Shown: positions 8,238 to 16,716 of the stretch, one piece after another
How the letters are laid out: the number at the start of each line of letters is the position of its first letter
Position numbering within the stretch: position 1 is the first letter of the stretch
NCBI GenBank assembly: GCA_040766585.1
Contig: JAXGQE010000001.1
Location: 1-64,000 of the forward strand
Direction of reading: 5' to 3'
DNA: 64,000 nt
Origin: JAXGQE01 sp040766585
GTDB lineage: Bacteria; Bacillota; SLNR01
Notes under the pieces: generated by a model
The model's input: only the letters and a program-made list of their open reading frames with translations
Told to the model about the DNA's origin: nothing
Database searches by the model: none
Translations under genes and position numbers: made by a program

Positions 8238-10205
8238 TCAGGAATGAGACTGAAAATAAGCCAGGATTCCCTGACAGAGACTGTGGGCAGCGATCGTCCG
8301 AAACCCATCGCTGTTCAAAAGCAGCTCTTCCTCAGGATTGGTTATGAACGCTATCTCCACCAGGGCAGAAGGCATCATGGTTTCCTTCAAAACGGTAAAG
8401 CTGGCTGTCTTGACGCCCCGGTCCTTGCGCTGAATCCCGCTGACCAGATACTGATGAATGGTCTGGGCCAAAAACGCACTGTCGGGATGTCCGGTGGTGC
8501 AGTAGAAGGTTTCTGTCCCATGAGCCGTCTCCTGAGTATATCCGTTGGCATGGATACTGACATAAAGATCGGCACCGGAAGAATTAGCTATTTTAACCCG
8601 ATCCGCCAGTGAGATAAACTGATCACCTTCCCGGGTCATGATGACCCGGGCTCCCAGATCCGTCAGCTCATCTTTCATCCTCAGGCCCACGGCCAGATTC
8701 ACATTTTTCTCGTGTGTCCCCTGGGGTCCGACAGCCCCGGGGTCGCTTCCCCCGTGACCCGGGTCCAAAACAACGGTTTTCCCTGTCAATGGCGGTGGCG
8801 GTTCCAGTGCAATGGACAGGATTGCTCCGGTGATTCCGTTTTTGAGCACCGTCATTGTCTGGGCACTCCGGTTCAACCCCAACTTGAGATTCAGTCCGCC
8901 CTTCGCATCCGTTACCACTTGGATGGTCCGCAACATTACTCCGGCCACCGATGTGGAATTCCCAATCTGATCCGGTGACCAGGATCCCGCTTCATCTCCG
9001 CCAAGAAAATATTGTATGACAGCAGCATCCGACCAGGCGGCCGCAGGAATATTCCAGACCACATCCTTGCTGCCTGCCGGCGCGGAAACCTTCAACCCGT
9101 TTTCCGCCTGCAGGGTCACTGTGATGGATCCTTCTTCCTCGTGCACTGTCACTTCCTGAATCAATGATGAAAAGATCATCCTCACACCTCGTTCATCCGA
9201 TACAACCTGATAGGGTATCTCTTTGACCAGATCGGCGACAACCCGGACCGTCTGGGTGTCATACTGGGCAAAACGAATTCTTTCCACCAGGGCATGATCC
9301 AGTTCCAGCGTGCCCTCTCCGTCGGACAAAATAGCCTGCTCCAAATCAACCACTGCCCGCCAGGGATCCTGGAGTGTCATAGCCCGTGTGATAGGCTCTC
9401 CGTTGGTGGAAATCATCACTGTATCCAGTTCGTTGTCATGAATCCAGGCGATGCTCTTGACCATCCGGGGCAGCGACAGGATGTAAGAGCGGGCTGTTTG
9501 GGTATCCGCCCATACTTGCCCGGGTTCCAGTTGGATCAGGACCTGAGCAGACCCATCCTGGGCCTCTCCAGCGGTGATGCTGGATACACCTCCTAGCTGA
9601 ATCGGGACGGTTCGCAGAGGAATACCGCAGTTTATTCCCGGAAGTGTGATCAGAATCGAATGGTTCTCCGGATCATATTCCCTGACAAACACAGCATCTT
9701 CATTGGTTTTCAAAGCCACAAGGCCTTCTCCTTCGCCATCCATATAGCTGGCTTCTGTCAGTCGGCTTACAGCAGAGTCAATATATACGGTGTTTGTCTT
9801 TTCATCCCAAAACACTGAAGCTCCCAGCCGTTCCGATATGAAACGAATGGGCACCATGGTTCGTTTATCGCGGATCAGGGGTTCCGTATCCAAAATGTAT
9901 TTTCTTCCATTGACATACACTTCCGGGCTGCCAATGGTCAAAATAAGAACATCCTCATCTCTTCGGATCGTGACAGTTTCCGTAGATTGTTCCCAGTGGA
10001 CATCCGCACCCAAACGCTCAGCGATGACTCGCACCGGTACCAGGGTTCGGTTGTTATGCAGATAGGGAGCCACATCCGTCTGAACAAGAACCCCATCCAT
10101 GATCAGTCGGATTTCACCCGTATCCGCAATGGCCGGCAGGGCCAATATGAGAAGCAGAATCAGCGTCATCAGAACTGAAATCTTGGTTTTCGTCTCTTTT
10201 CTCAC
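8238..10205 (-). CDS. N-acetylmuramoyl-L-alanine amidase with Cu-amine-oxidase-N and AMIN domains
   Basis: 655-residue secreted cell-wall hydrolase. Signal peptide at 1-28; copper amine oxidase N-terminal-like repeats at about 35-145 (RTLVPVRVIAERLGA, RTMVPIRFISERLGA); AMIN-type beta domains at about 170-460; Amidase_3 at about 475-650. The amidase zinc ligands are visible in DPGHGG, the Glu of THEKNVN and SIHANG, and the catalytic Glu in LVEIAFITNPEEE. It would cut the MurNAc-L-Ala bond in peptidoglycan, in division, growth or sporulation. GTG start behind a G7 run. It lies 44 bp after the DUF1287 gene, probably co-transcribed. Confidence 0.92.
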   Translation of the reverse strand: MRKETKTKISVLMTLILLLILALPAIADTGEIRLIMDGVLVQTDVAPYLHNNRTLVPVRVIAERLGADVHWEQSTETVTIRRDEDVLILTIGSPEVYVNGRKYILDTEPLIRDKRTMVPIRFISERLGASVFWDEKTNTVYIDSAVSRLTEASYMDGEGEGLVALKTNEDAVFVREYDPENHSILITLPGINCGIPLRTVPIQLGGVSSITAGEAQDGSAQVLIQLEPGQVWADTQTARSYILSLPRMVKSIAWIHDNELDTVMISTNGEPITRAMTLQDPWRAVVDLEQAILSDGEGTLELDHALVERIRFAQYDTQTVRVVADLVKEIPYQVVSDERGVRMIFSSLIQEVTVHEEEGSITVTLQAENGLKVSAPAGSKDVVWNIPAAAWSDAAVIQYFLGGDEAGSWSPDQIGNSTSVAGVMLRTIQVVTDAKGGLNLKLGLNRSAQTMTVLKNGITGAILSIALEPPPPLTGKTVVLDPGHGGSDPGAVGPQGTHEKNVNLAVGLRMKDELTDLGARVIMTREGDQFISLADRVKIANSSGADLYVSIHANGYTQETAHGTETFYCTTGHPDSAFLAQTIHQYLVSGIQRKDRGVKTASFTVLKETMMPSALVEIAFITNPEEELLLNSDGFRTIAAHSLCQGILAYFQSHS

Positions 10206-10249
10206 AGTATGTCCCCCCCCTGTCGATCCTCCCTGAGATCAATCTCCGG

Positions 10250-10897
10250 TCATTCCGCCGATTTCGGGTATCGATAGTGCCCCACAATGGTCCAGCGAGT
10301 CAGGGCATCCTCTTCCACAGCCATCCAGGCATTGTGGATGACCAGCGGGATCCCGTCGGAGCGTGTCCGGTCGCTGACGATCCCGGTATGATAGAGTCCA
10401 TCGGGTCTTTGCCAGACAACCACATCCCCCCAATGCCATTCATCCAGATGATCGGTTGTATCCACCGGTAAGGAATCCCCGTAACGGATGAAAAACGTCA
10501 TCTGGTTGGGCACGCGGCGGTGATCAATATTGGGATCCGGTGCATCCAGTCCCCACCGATCCGGGTATTCCTGAAAATGGGCCGCCATGTCTTCATGAAT
10601 CAGCTGCTGCAGATCATACCCTGCTTTCCGCAGGGCGCGGATCACCACATCCGTGCAGGCACCCCGGTCTTTGGGTACATCGCCTCCCGGGTAGTCCAGT
10701 ACCACATACGAAGCATCGTAGATGGTTCTATTTTTTACTTCCTCCCGGGCTCCAATGACGATCCAGTCGGCAGCACTGCGTTCCGATACCGGAATACGCT
10801 CCGCAGGGGAAAGGCCTTCACCCACTCCACAGGCTGTCAGGCATCCAGCTAGGACGATGAAGATGCAGATTATGAGGCCGATGGTTTTTTGATTCAT
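10250..10897 (-). CDS. DUF1287 family lipoprotein
   Basis: 215-residue protein with a lipobox-like N-terminus (LAGCLTAC), so probably a membrane-anchored extracytoplasmic lipoprotein. The body matches DUF1287: GACTDVVIRALRKAGYD with a candidate nucleophilic Cys, then DVVVWQRPDGLYHTGIVSDR carrying a His, an NlpC/P60-like Cys-His arrangement. The function is not established; a peptidase or amidase acting on the cell wall fits its place before an amidase gene. The ATG at 10897 is preceded by GGGGGAACGGAGA; an upstream in-frame ATG at 10912 is possible. Confidence 0.82.
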   Translation of the reverse strand: MNQKTIGLIICIFIVLAGCLTACGVGEGLSPAERIPVSERSAADWIVIGAREEVKNRTIYDASYVVLDYPGGDVPKDRGACTDVVIRALRKAGYDLQQLIHEDMAAHFQEYPDRWGLDAPDPNIDHRRVPNQMTFFIRYGDSLPVDTTDHLDEWHWGDVVVWQRPDGLYHTGIVSDRTRSDGIPLVIHNAWMAVEEDALTRWTIVGHYRYPKSAE

Positions 10898-11003
10898 TCT
10901 CCGTTCCCCCATTGCTTCTCTTTCGTGCAGGAAATGCCCCAGGCAGGAATTTTATATTCATTCTCCGAAAAGGATGTACAAAATGAATAAAGGAGGATCC
11001 ACA

Positions 11004-12314
11004 ATGGCCACTCGATATCTGGAAAACCCGATGACTGCATTGGGTGTATCCGAGCCTGTTCTGTCCGGCCAGACCGCCTTGATTACCGGTGCGGGCTCTG
11101 GAATCGGGAAAGAATTGGCTCTGATTCTGGCCAGTCTCGGTGCACAGATTGTGATTGCTGAAATCAGCCCCCAGGGCAGTGATACAGCCCGTCTAATCCA
11201 GGAGCGAAAAGGACATGCACGATTTATTCAGACCGATGTGGGGTCGGAAGAAAGCGTCCGTGACCTTTTTGAAAGCATTCGCAGTGAAGAAAAATCCCTG
11301 GATATTCTCGTGAACAACGCCGCCGACAGTCCGGTCGTCCCCCTGCAAGAAATGAGTCTGTCGGATTGGGATCGGGTAATGGCCGTGAATCTGCGAGGCA
11401 CCTTCTTGTGCTGCCGCCACGCGCTGACCCTGATGAAAGAACAAAACCGCGGGACCATTATCAACATGGTTTCGGCTCCCTCCATGCCGTATCTAGCGGC
11501 ATATACGGCGGCCAAAGAAGCATCCCGGTCCATGGTTCACTCCCTGGCGGGAGAATTGGAGGAAACTGCCATTCACGTTATTGGCTACGCCCCCGGAATG
11601 GTGGAAACACCCGGTGCTGTTCGTGCCTTAAAACAGCTGGCTCCATTGATTCACGTTCCCTACGAAGAATTGGTTAACAGCGGCTTCAACCCCGGCTACG
11701 ACGGTTTGATCCCCGCCTACGATGCAGCCCTGGTACTGTCCCATATAATCTGCCGGCCCAGCAAATTTCACAACCAAACTGTCACCATCGATGAGGCGGC
11801 ATCTTTCCTTCCCGGCGGAAGTGTTTCAGTGGATGATGAACCGGTGTACGACTGTGATCGGATCCGGGAACTCATGATATCCGTCCGGAATGAAGCACTG
11901 GAGCTTCTGCATGCTGTTGAGTCCACTGATGAAGAATTTAACCGGCTGCCGTTTTTTGTTCGCACCATGGCCCGTTCCGGGTTCCGCCGGAAAGTGGGTG
12001 TGGCAGTCGGCGATTTAAAAGATTTGCTTCTGCAGATTCACCAGGTCAGCGACAGCATAGTCGATACGCTGGCTGAATCCAACCAGGATCCTGAAGAGCT
12101 GCCCCGAACAGACATCGCCCAATGTCTGCTGCACTGCTCCCAGATTGTCAGCATTTTGTCTCAGCTAGAGCAGTACTATGAAGAGGTTCCTCAGGAAATG
12201 TCCCGCTTTATTCGGGACGAGAAGGCCCTGCGGGAAGTGATGCATACCTGCCAGGAACGGGTGCAGATGACAAAATCCCTCCGCACTGCGGCAGAATCCA
12301 CCCGAACACTGTAA
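11004..12314 (+). CDS. SDR-family oxidoreductase with long helical C-terminal extension
   Basis: 436 residues. The N-terminal ~245 are a classical short-chain dehydrogenase/reductase with the cofactor motif TGAGSGIG (28-35), NNA (104-106) and catalytic Tyr167-x3-Lys171. SDR enzymes are usually ~250 residues; here about 190 more follow. The tail is predicted helical, rich in Glu, Leu and Gln, and I do not recognise it as a named domain. ATG at 11004 follows AAAGGAGGATCCACA; an upstream ATG at 10974 lacks such a site. Substrate unknown. Single gene; divergent from the DUF1287/amidase operon. Confidence 0.85.
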   Translation: MATRYLENPMTALGVSEPVLSGQTALITGAGSGIGKELALILASLGAQIVIAEISPQGSDTARLIQERKGHARFIQTDVGSEESVRDLFESIRSEEKSLDILVNNAADSPVVPLQEMSLSDWDRVMAVNLRGTFLCCRHALTLMKEQNRGTIINMVSAPSMPYLAAYTAAKEASRSMVHSLAGELEETAIHVIGYAPGMVETPGAVRALKQLAPLIHVPYEELVNSGFNPGYDGLIPAYDAALVLSHIICRPSKFHNQTVTIDEAASFLPGGSVSVDDEPVYDCDRIRELMISVRNEALELLHAVESTDEEFNRLPFFVRTMARSGFRRKVGVAVGDLKDLLLQIHQVSDSIVDTLAESNQDPEELPRTDIAQCLLHCSQIVSILSQLEQYYEEVPQEMSRFIRDEKALREVMHTCQERVQMTKSLRTAAESTRTL

Positions 12315-12316
12315 TG

Positions 12317-12595
12317 CTAACGGATCTTCAAACGACCGCTGTGCACTCCGTGGTTGGCTGTCCAGGCAATATCGGATGTGCTTTCCCGCTGCAGTGAGTT
12401 GCGAATTCGCAGGAGATGCTCACGGTTACGAGACAGATAACTGATCCGATTTTCAACGGATTCTCGGCTGCGGTTCAGAAAGCGACAGATTCCTGTGACG
12501 CTGTACTGCTCTTCCATCAGCTGGAGAAGCAGCATATCCCCGGTACTGGTCCAGGTACGGTCTGGTGAATAATGAATCCCTTTGCTTTTTTCCAC
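12317..12595 (-). CDS. Small Myb/HTH-like protein under a c-di-GMP-I riboswitch
   Basis: 92-residue protein I do not recognise as a named family. Residues ~15-55 (WTSTGDMLLLQLMEEQYS, then RFLNRSRESVENRISYL) have the spacing of a three-helix Myb/GcrA-like DNA-binding unit. GTG at 12595 is chosen because GGAGGG lies seven bases upstream; an ATG at 12610 overlaps that ribosome site. It is the first gene downstream of the riboswitch at 12698-12776, so its expression should follow c-di-GMP. A regulator of motility, adhesion or sporulation genes is a reasonable guess, no more. Confidence 0.65.
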   Translation of the reverse strand: MEKSKGIHYSPDRTWTSTGDMLLLQLMEEQYSVTGICRFLNRSRESVENRISYLSRNREHLLRIRNSLQRESTSDIAWTANHGVHSGRLKIR

Positions 12596-12640
12596 GTGTT
12601 TTCCCTCCATTGAGGGTCCGGTTCGAAAGCAAAGGGATAA

Positions 12641-12699
12641 TAAAACCGTCTCCGGTTTTCACCAAAAAGACGGCGTTTAATCTATACCATTCTTTTTGG
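12641..12699 (-). terminator. Candidate expression platform/terminator of riboswitch
   Basis: On the minus strand CCAAAAAG and CTTTTTGG (12692-12699 and 12662-12669) can pair around the 3' edge of the aptamer. They are followed by AAAACCG-GAGA-CGGTTTT (12641-12659) running into TTTTATTA. The second hairpin resembles an intrinsic terminator with a modest T tract. Confidence 0.5.
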
Positions 12700-12776
12700 C
12701 AACTGGCTATCCTAGTCTTTCGACCTTAGACCCTGTAGCTTTGCGCCCCTGCTTTTCAACAGGTTTGCCTTTTTCA
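12698..12776 (-). promoter_or_regulatory. Cyclic di-GMP-I (GEMM-I) riboswitch
   Basis: Reading the minus strand from 12776, the GEMM-I order is present: AAGGCAAACC opening segment, a hairpin capped by a tetraloop-like TTGAAAAG, the conserved GGGGCGCAAAGCTACAGGG core, then TCTAAGGTCGAAAGACTAGG and AGCCAGTTGCC closing. This matches the cyclic di-GMP-I aptamer layout. It lies 20 bases after the stop of the Spo0E-like gene and about 100 bases before the small HTH gene. Confidence 0.88.
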
Positions 12777-12794
12777 AAAAGTCTATTCAATTTT

Positions 12795-12983
12795 TTATCT
12801 GCGCTGCATATAGCGCACAATCAGAGCATCCAGCTCCCTGCTCAGCCGGTGGACTTCCGCCCGGCCAAACCGACTTTCATCCCCCTGGATCATGTTGTGC
12901 AATCGGAGGCGGATATCTTCCATCTCTTTTCTTATTTTTGCTTCAGCATCACTCTCTTGATAAGCTATCGCTTTCGAGAGCAT
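12795..12983 (-). CDS. Spo0E-like aspartyl-phosphate phosphatase
   Basis: 62-residue protein of the Spo0E family, which dephosphorylates Spo0A~P and delays sporulation. The family signature is present at the C-terminus: LSRELDALIVRYM, preceded by a helical hairpin (AKIRKEMEDIRLRLHNMI). Family members are 50-85 residues. ATG at 12983 is chosen to give this length; the ribosome site AGGTGGTGGTACAC is moderate. A longer frame to 13115 exists but carries a Cys-rich stretch atypical for the family. The gene is immediately upstream of a c-di-GMP-I riboswitch. Confidence 0.75.
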   Translation of the reverse strand: MLSKAIAYQESDAEAKIRKEMEDIRLRLHNMIQGDESRFGRAEVHRLSRELDALIVRYMQRR

Positions 12984-13154
12984 GTGTACCACCACCTGTT
13001 CGCCGTATTGGCTGGTGGAGATGATGTGCTCACTGCAAAAACAGCCACAACCACTCCATGAGGCATTTCTGTTGTTAGATACGACAATCCTATCACGTTT
13101 TTTTTCGGGTGTCAATAATTTACAAAATATTTTTTTACATTTTTATGAATTTTT

Positions 13155-13583
13155 TTACGGTCGATCCGTAATGGCGAACATCAGGTCCCCTTCAGCCACT
13201 ACTTTTCCGTCCACTTCCACGCGGCCGCTGCCTTTTCCGATTCTTCCGCGAACCCGATCCAGCACGACTTCAATCTTCAGTTGATCTCCGGGAACCACCT
13301 GCTGACGAAAACGCAGGTTATCAATCCCGGCAAACAAGCCGATTTTCCCTTTGTTCTCCGGAATACTCAAAAGGGCCACTGCGCCCACCTGGGCCATGGC
13401 TTCCACCAATAGGACACCCGGCATCACGGGGTATCCGGGAAAATGTCCCTGGAAAAACGGTTCATTGATGGAAACATTTTTCAGCCCCACCGCTCGCTTT
13501 CCTTCTTCCAGTTCCAAAACCCGATCCACCAGCAAGAAAGGATACCGATGGGGTAAAATTTCCTGTATCTGATTGATGTCCAA
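13155..13583 (-). CDS. fabZ: 3-hydroxyacyl-[acyl-carrier-protein] dehydratase FabZ
   Basis: 142-residue hot-dog-fold dehydratase of type II fatty-acid synthesis; removes water from 3-hydroxyacyl-ACP. Catalytic His47 lies in FFQGHFPGYPVMPG and Glu61 in LVEAMAQ; the N-terminal LPHRYPFLLVDR is typical. TTG start behind AAAAGGAGGCGCTGGCG. The length is normal. It is isolated from other fab genes and follows the MATE/MarR pair by 65 bp on the same strand, so co-transcription is possible. Confidence 0.95.
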   Translation of the reverse strand: MDINQIQEILPHRYPFLLVDRVLELEEGKRAVGLKNVSINEPFFQGHFPGYPVMPGVLLVEAMAQVGAVALLSIPENKGKIGLFAGIDNLRFRQQVVPGDQLKIEVVLDRVRGRIGKGSGRVEVDGKVVAEGDLMFAITDRP

Positions 13584-13647
13584 CGCCAGCGCCTCCTTTT
13601 AAATCTCTACCCAGAATTTCGCCTCAATCCCTGCCATTCCTGCCTGA

Positions 13648-14127
13648 TCACGGATGTTCGTGTTTTCCGATGGTTCCCATGATAACCATCACTTCTTCCA
13701 GCAGCTTTAGCAATGTTTCTTTCTGGGAATCCTCCAGTCCGGCGATGACTTCTTCCAGGACATCCAGATAACCATCATGGGTCTTTTTCAGTAGTCTCTT
13801 CCCTTTTTCCGTAAGCTGAACTTTGATGACCCGCCGATCTTGTTTAGAGCCCAGCCGCTCCACCAGCCCCTCTTCCACCAGTCTGTTCAGCATGATGGTC
13901 AGACTGGAAGTGCTGACCATGGCGGCATCACTGAGATCACTCATTCGGCAGGGCTGCATATGGTTAATCAAAGCCAGCACTTTATATTGAGTGGAAGTCA
14001 GATTTGTTTTCTGTTGATCCATCTGTCGGCTGAACTGATATTTGATCCATCCGCCGGCTCGGCGAAAGAACTGATCCAGAAGCACTGCTGTTTCGCGATT
14101 TTTCAGGGTTTGAAGATTCTCATCCAA
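13648..14127 (-). CDS. MarR-family transcriptional regulator
   Basis: 159-residue winged-helix repressor: LTSTQYKVLALINHMQPCRMSDLSD..., then the wing with QDRRVIKVQLTEKGKRLL. A TTG start behind GGGAGCTGAAGACA begins just after the MATE gene stop, so the two form an operon. A 14-bp palindrome over the operon's -10 box (15638-15651) is the likely binding site. The probable role is auto-repressor of the efflux pump, released by a small ligand. Confidence 0.9.
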   Translation of the reverse strand: MDENLQTLKNRETAVLLDQFFRRAGGWIKYQFSRQMDQQKTNLTSTQYKVLALINHMQPCRMSDLSDAAMVSTSSLTIMLNRLVEEGLVERLGSKQDRRVIKVQLTEKGKRLLKKTHDGYLDVLEEVIAGLEDSQKETLLKLLEEVMVIMGTIGKHEHP

Positions 14128-14132
14128 TGTCT

Positions 14133-15602
14133 TCAGCTCCCTTCTTGCATGTTCAGCCTCTGCGTGTCCGATCGGCTGCCGGGTTCAGAATCCTCATCCT
14201 CTTCAACCGCTGGAAGAACCGGGTGGGTACGAACCACACCCTTGTCTTTCCATCGCCCCGTAGCGTAATAGATCCGAGCCAGGATCATACCCATGGTGGA
14301 GCTGATGGCCATGGCAATCCAGATCCCCTGCTGCCCCAGATCCGGCATGGCTGCGAGATAGCGGGCGAGAGGAATACGCACAAACCAAAGGGTGACCAGG
14401 GAAATCACCATGCTGGGGACGGTATCGCCAGCCCCGCGCAGGGCACCTGTAATGACAAACATCAGCGCAAAGGGGATATATGACAGACCTACAATACGCA
14501 GATACTCAGAGCCAAAAGCAATAACTTGTGCATCGGTAGTAAACAGCACGATCAGAGTCTGGGGACGCAGCAACGCTACCAAGGTCATAATGCTGGTGAT
14601 ACCGACTGTAATGATGGACCCCCAGCGGACGGTTTCTTGCACCCGGTCTTCCCGGCCAGCTCCGATATTCTGTCCTACTAGGGACGATACCCCTAACCCG
14701 ATGGACATGGATGGCATGAAGGCAAACTGATCCAGACGCATGGCTGCGCCGTAGGCTGCCACCACCATGGGCCCGAAAGAATTGATGATGGAACTGACAG
14801 CTAGGCCGCCCAATGCGACCATGGTCTGCTGGACGCCGGCCGGCAGACCAATCCGGACCGTAGTCCGGGTAAGTTCAGCATCGTATTTTAACTCGCTTAG
14901 ACGGATTGCTACCAGATGATCCTTCTTATTCAAATAGTTTAAGGCCAGTACTGTGGATATCCCCTGAGAGATGACGGTGGCCAAAGCCGCGCCGGCCACA
15001 CCCATCTGCGGAAAAGGACCGATACCAATGATCAGGAACGGATCCAACACCAGGTTGACCATGGTGGCCACGAACAGGAATTTCAATGGGGTTCTGGAAT
15101 CACCCAGTCCCCGAAGAATTGCACCCAGGACATTGTACCCAAACATAAAAATCATACCGCTCAGGAAAATGATCAGGTAGCTGGAAGCCATGGGCATAAT
15201 GGATTCGGGAGTATTGATCAGCCGAAGAAGCGGTTTATGCAGCAGGATTCCGATGACTGTCAGAATAAGCCCTGCAATCAGCAGCACCAGAATGGAGTTA
15301 TTGATGGTCTTACGCACCATGTCATACTGTTTGGAACCGGCATACTGAGCGACCATGGTGGTGGTCGCCATGGTGACACCCATGATCATTGCAATCAAGG
15401 CAAATATGATGGGGAAGCTGATGGATACGGCACCCAGAGCTTCAGCTCCGACATAACGGCCTACCCAGATACTGTCCACCGTATTGTATAGCGCCTGCAG
15501 CACATTCCCCAATAGCATGGGAATGGAAAATTTAATCAAATGTCGAGGGATATTCCCTTCGGTCAGATCGACCATCATGCGATGACCGCCCGGTTGTGCC
15601 AT
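14133..15602 (-). CDS. MATE-family efflux transporter
   Basis: 489-residue membrane protein with 12 predicted segments arranged as two MATE repeats; N-terminal LTEGNIPRHLIKFSIPMLLGN and the ALYNTVDSIWVGRYVG block are typical of the NorM/DinF-like group. It would export drugs or metabolites by Na+ or H+ antiport. ATG follows AAGGAGATGGATTCATT. First gene of the MATE-MarR operon, expressed from the promoter at 15645-15673. The last ~40 residues are polar and not family-conserved. Confidence 0.93.
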   Translation of the reverse strand: MAQPGGHRMMVDLTEGNIPRHLIKFSIPMLLGNVLQALYNTVDSIWVGRYVGAEALGAVSISFPIIFALIAMIMGVTMATTTMVAQYAGSKQYDMVRKTINNSILVLLIAGLILTVIGILLHKPLLRLINTPESIMPMASSYLIIFLSGMIFMFGYNVLGAILRGLGDSRTPLKFLFVATMVNLVLDPFLIIGIGPFPQMGVAGAALATVISQGISTVLALNYLNKKDHLVAIRLSELKYDAELTRTTVRIGLPAGVQQTMVALGGLAVSSIINSFGPMVVAAYGAAMRLDQFAFMPSMSIGLGVSSLVGQNIGAGREDRVQETVRWGSIITVGITSIMTLVALLRPQTLIVLFTTDAQVIAFGSEYLRIVGLSYIPFALMFVITGALRGAGDTVPSMVISLVTLWFVRIPLARYLAAMPDLGQQGIWIAMAISSTMGMILARIYYATGRWKDKGVVRTHPVLPAVEEDEDSEPGSRSDTQRLNMQEGS

Positions 15603-15637
15603 AATGAATCCATCTCCTTCTTCTTAGAACCTAAATA

Positions 15638-15651
15638 CTAAAATATTTTAG
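15638..15651. promoter_or_regulatory. Palindromic operator, probable MarR site
   Basis: CTAAAATATTTTAG is a perfect 14-bp palindrome covering the -10 box of the promoter for the MATE-MarR operon, the position expected for auto-repression. Confidence 0.6.
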
Positions 15652-15673
15652 CATCTAAATATTTGTCTGTCAA
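15645..15673 (-). promoter_or_regulatory. SigA-type promoter of MATE-MarR operon
   Basis: On the minus strand TTGACA (15668-15673), a 17-bp spacer and TAAAAT (15645-15650). The -10 box lies inside the palindrome. Confidence 0.72.
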
Positions 15674-15800
15674 ATAATATAATCCTTATCTTGGTAACGA
15701 AAAGATTCCTACCAAAAACTAAATTGAACTACCACTGGATCGTTGCACATTCCAGATTTCAAGAGATACACCGGAAGGATAGGAACTGATTCGTTCATGA

Positions 15801-15833
15801 AAAAATATTACCCTGCTTACGATCTGCAGGGTA
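15801..15833 (-). terminator. Terminator after zinc-ribbon gene
   Basis: TACCCTGC (15809-15816) pairs with GCAGGGTA (15826-15833); on the minus strand a T-rich AATATTTTT follows. The rest of the 15603-15934 interval holds only the MATE promoter and operator. Confidence 0.65.
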
Positions 15834-15934
15834 AAGAAGATATATTTATCGGATCATTCACGAGAAAGCTGATACCTTATGTTCATACCCTATGTAGATT
15901 TTGCTCAGTGAGCTGAGTTAAGATTCCAAGACTA

Positions 15935-16138
15935 CTAGGAGTTCGCTTTCTCTCCCTCACCATTTTCCTTATCCTTTGTTGTATTCTCTCCCGTACTACC
16001 AACTTCCAGGTTGATGCGGGTTCGGCATCGCCAGCAGTAAATATATCCTTCGATGAAAGTATCAAAACTGGTCTTGATGGATTCCGCCACCGGAGTACCG
16101 CATTTGGGGCAATAATCTTTTCCTTCCCGTTTGTCCAT
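15935..16138 (-). CDS. Small zinc-ribbon protein
   Basis: 67-residue protein with two CxxC knuckles (CPKCG at about residue 9 and CWRCR at about 34), so a single zinc ribbon; the acidic/Lys-rich C-terminal tail is low complexity. I do not recognise a function. ATG at 16138 is chosen because AGGAGATGACAGA precedes it; an in-frame start at 16189 would overlap the CheW-like gene end. It lies 31 bp after the CheW-like gene, probably the same operon. Confidence 0.7.
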   Translation of the reverse strand: MDKREGKDYCPKCGTPVAESIKTSFDTFIEGYIYCWRCRTRINLEVGSTGENTTKDKENGEGEKANS

Positions 16139-16169
16139 TCTGTCATCTCCTGTCTCCATCAGCGGTACA

Positions 16170-16622
16170 TCAGGCACTGACTCCAGCACCGACTAAAATC
16201 CCGCATGAATCTGCAAAACGCTCCGGGCTGACTACACTGATTTTGCGGCCGTGGAGACTGCCAAAGCCCTGAATCAATTTGGTATGACAAGTATGCAGCA
16301 GGGACTGAACAGGACGCAGTTCACAGTGACTGGCTTGGCACATTTCCTCAATCCCATCCACCAGAATACCCAATTCCCGACCCTGTACCTGCAGGATTAA
16401 AACCCAGTTTTCATCAGAATGCCTCTTCGTGTAAATACCGATTTTTTTACGAAAATCTATAACAGGGATATCCTCTTCACCGATTCGGATCACCCCTTCA
16501 ATATCTTCCGGCTGATCGGGTAATTTCTGGAGTGAATCGGTAACGACTATTTCTCTAACCATATCCAGTCTCAGTCCGTAGAGATCATCTGAGACACGAA
16601 AAACGACAAGTTGTTGATCCAT
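16170..16622 (-). CDS. CheW-like domain protein
   Basis: 150-residue single CheW domain (two SH3-like lobes): VVFRVSDDLYGLRLDMVREIV..., then EDIEGVIRIGEEDIPVIDFR, and the C-terminal LLIQGFG-type segment. CheW couples receptors to CheA, but no other chemotaxis gene is in the window, so a stand-alone scaffold role is also possible. ATG at 16622 follows GAGGTGGATTCGGTA; a GTG at 16634 overlaps that site. The ~180-base leader contains a hairpin that looks like a terminator (see findings). Confidence 0.85.
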   Translation of the reverse strand: MDQQLVVFRVSDDLYGLRLDMVREIVVTDSLQKLPDQPEDIEGVIRIGEEDIPVIDFRKKIGIYTKRHSDENWVLILQVQGRELGILVDGIEEMCQASHCELRPVQSLLHTCHTKLIQGFGSLHGRKISVVSPERFADSCGILVGAGVSA

Positions 16623-16679
16623 TACCGAATCCACCTCTCTTTATACTGGTGCGAACAGCAGTTCGTTTCCCCCTAGAAA

Positions 16680-16716
16680 AACAAAAAGCCAGAATCTTCG
16701 CGAGAAGATTAGAGCC
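16680..16716 (-). terminator. Terminator-like hairpin in leader of CheW-like gene
   Basis: On the minus strand AATCTTC-TCGC-GAAGATT (16693-16710), flanked by partial GGCT/GGC pairing, is followed by CTTTTTGTTTTT. It lies upstream of the CheW-like start codon, so it would act as an attenuator or end a separate leader RNA. The remaining 16717-16962 stretch shows an AT-rich region with a possible -10 (GATATAATT near 16803) but nothing certain. Confidence 0.5.

Noticed and set aside
12983..13115. 44-codon N-terminal extension of the Spo0E-like protein
   Set aside because: The family is short; the extension is Cys-rich and has no ribosome site better than the internal ATG.
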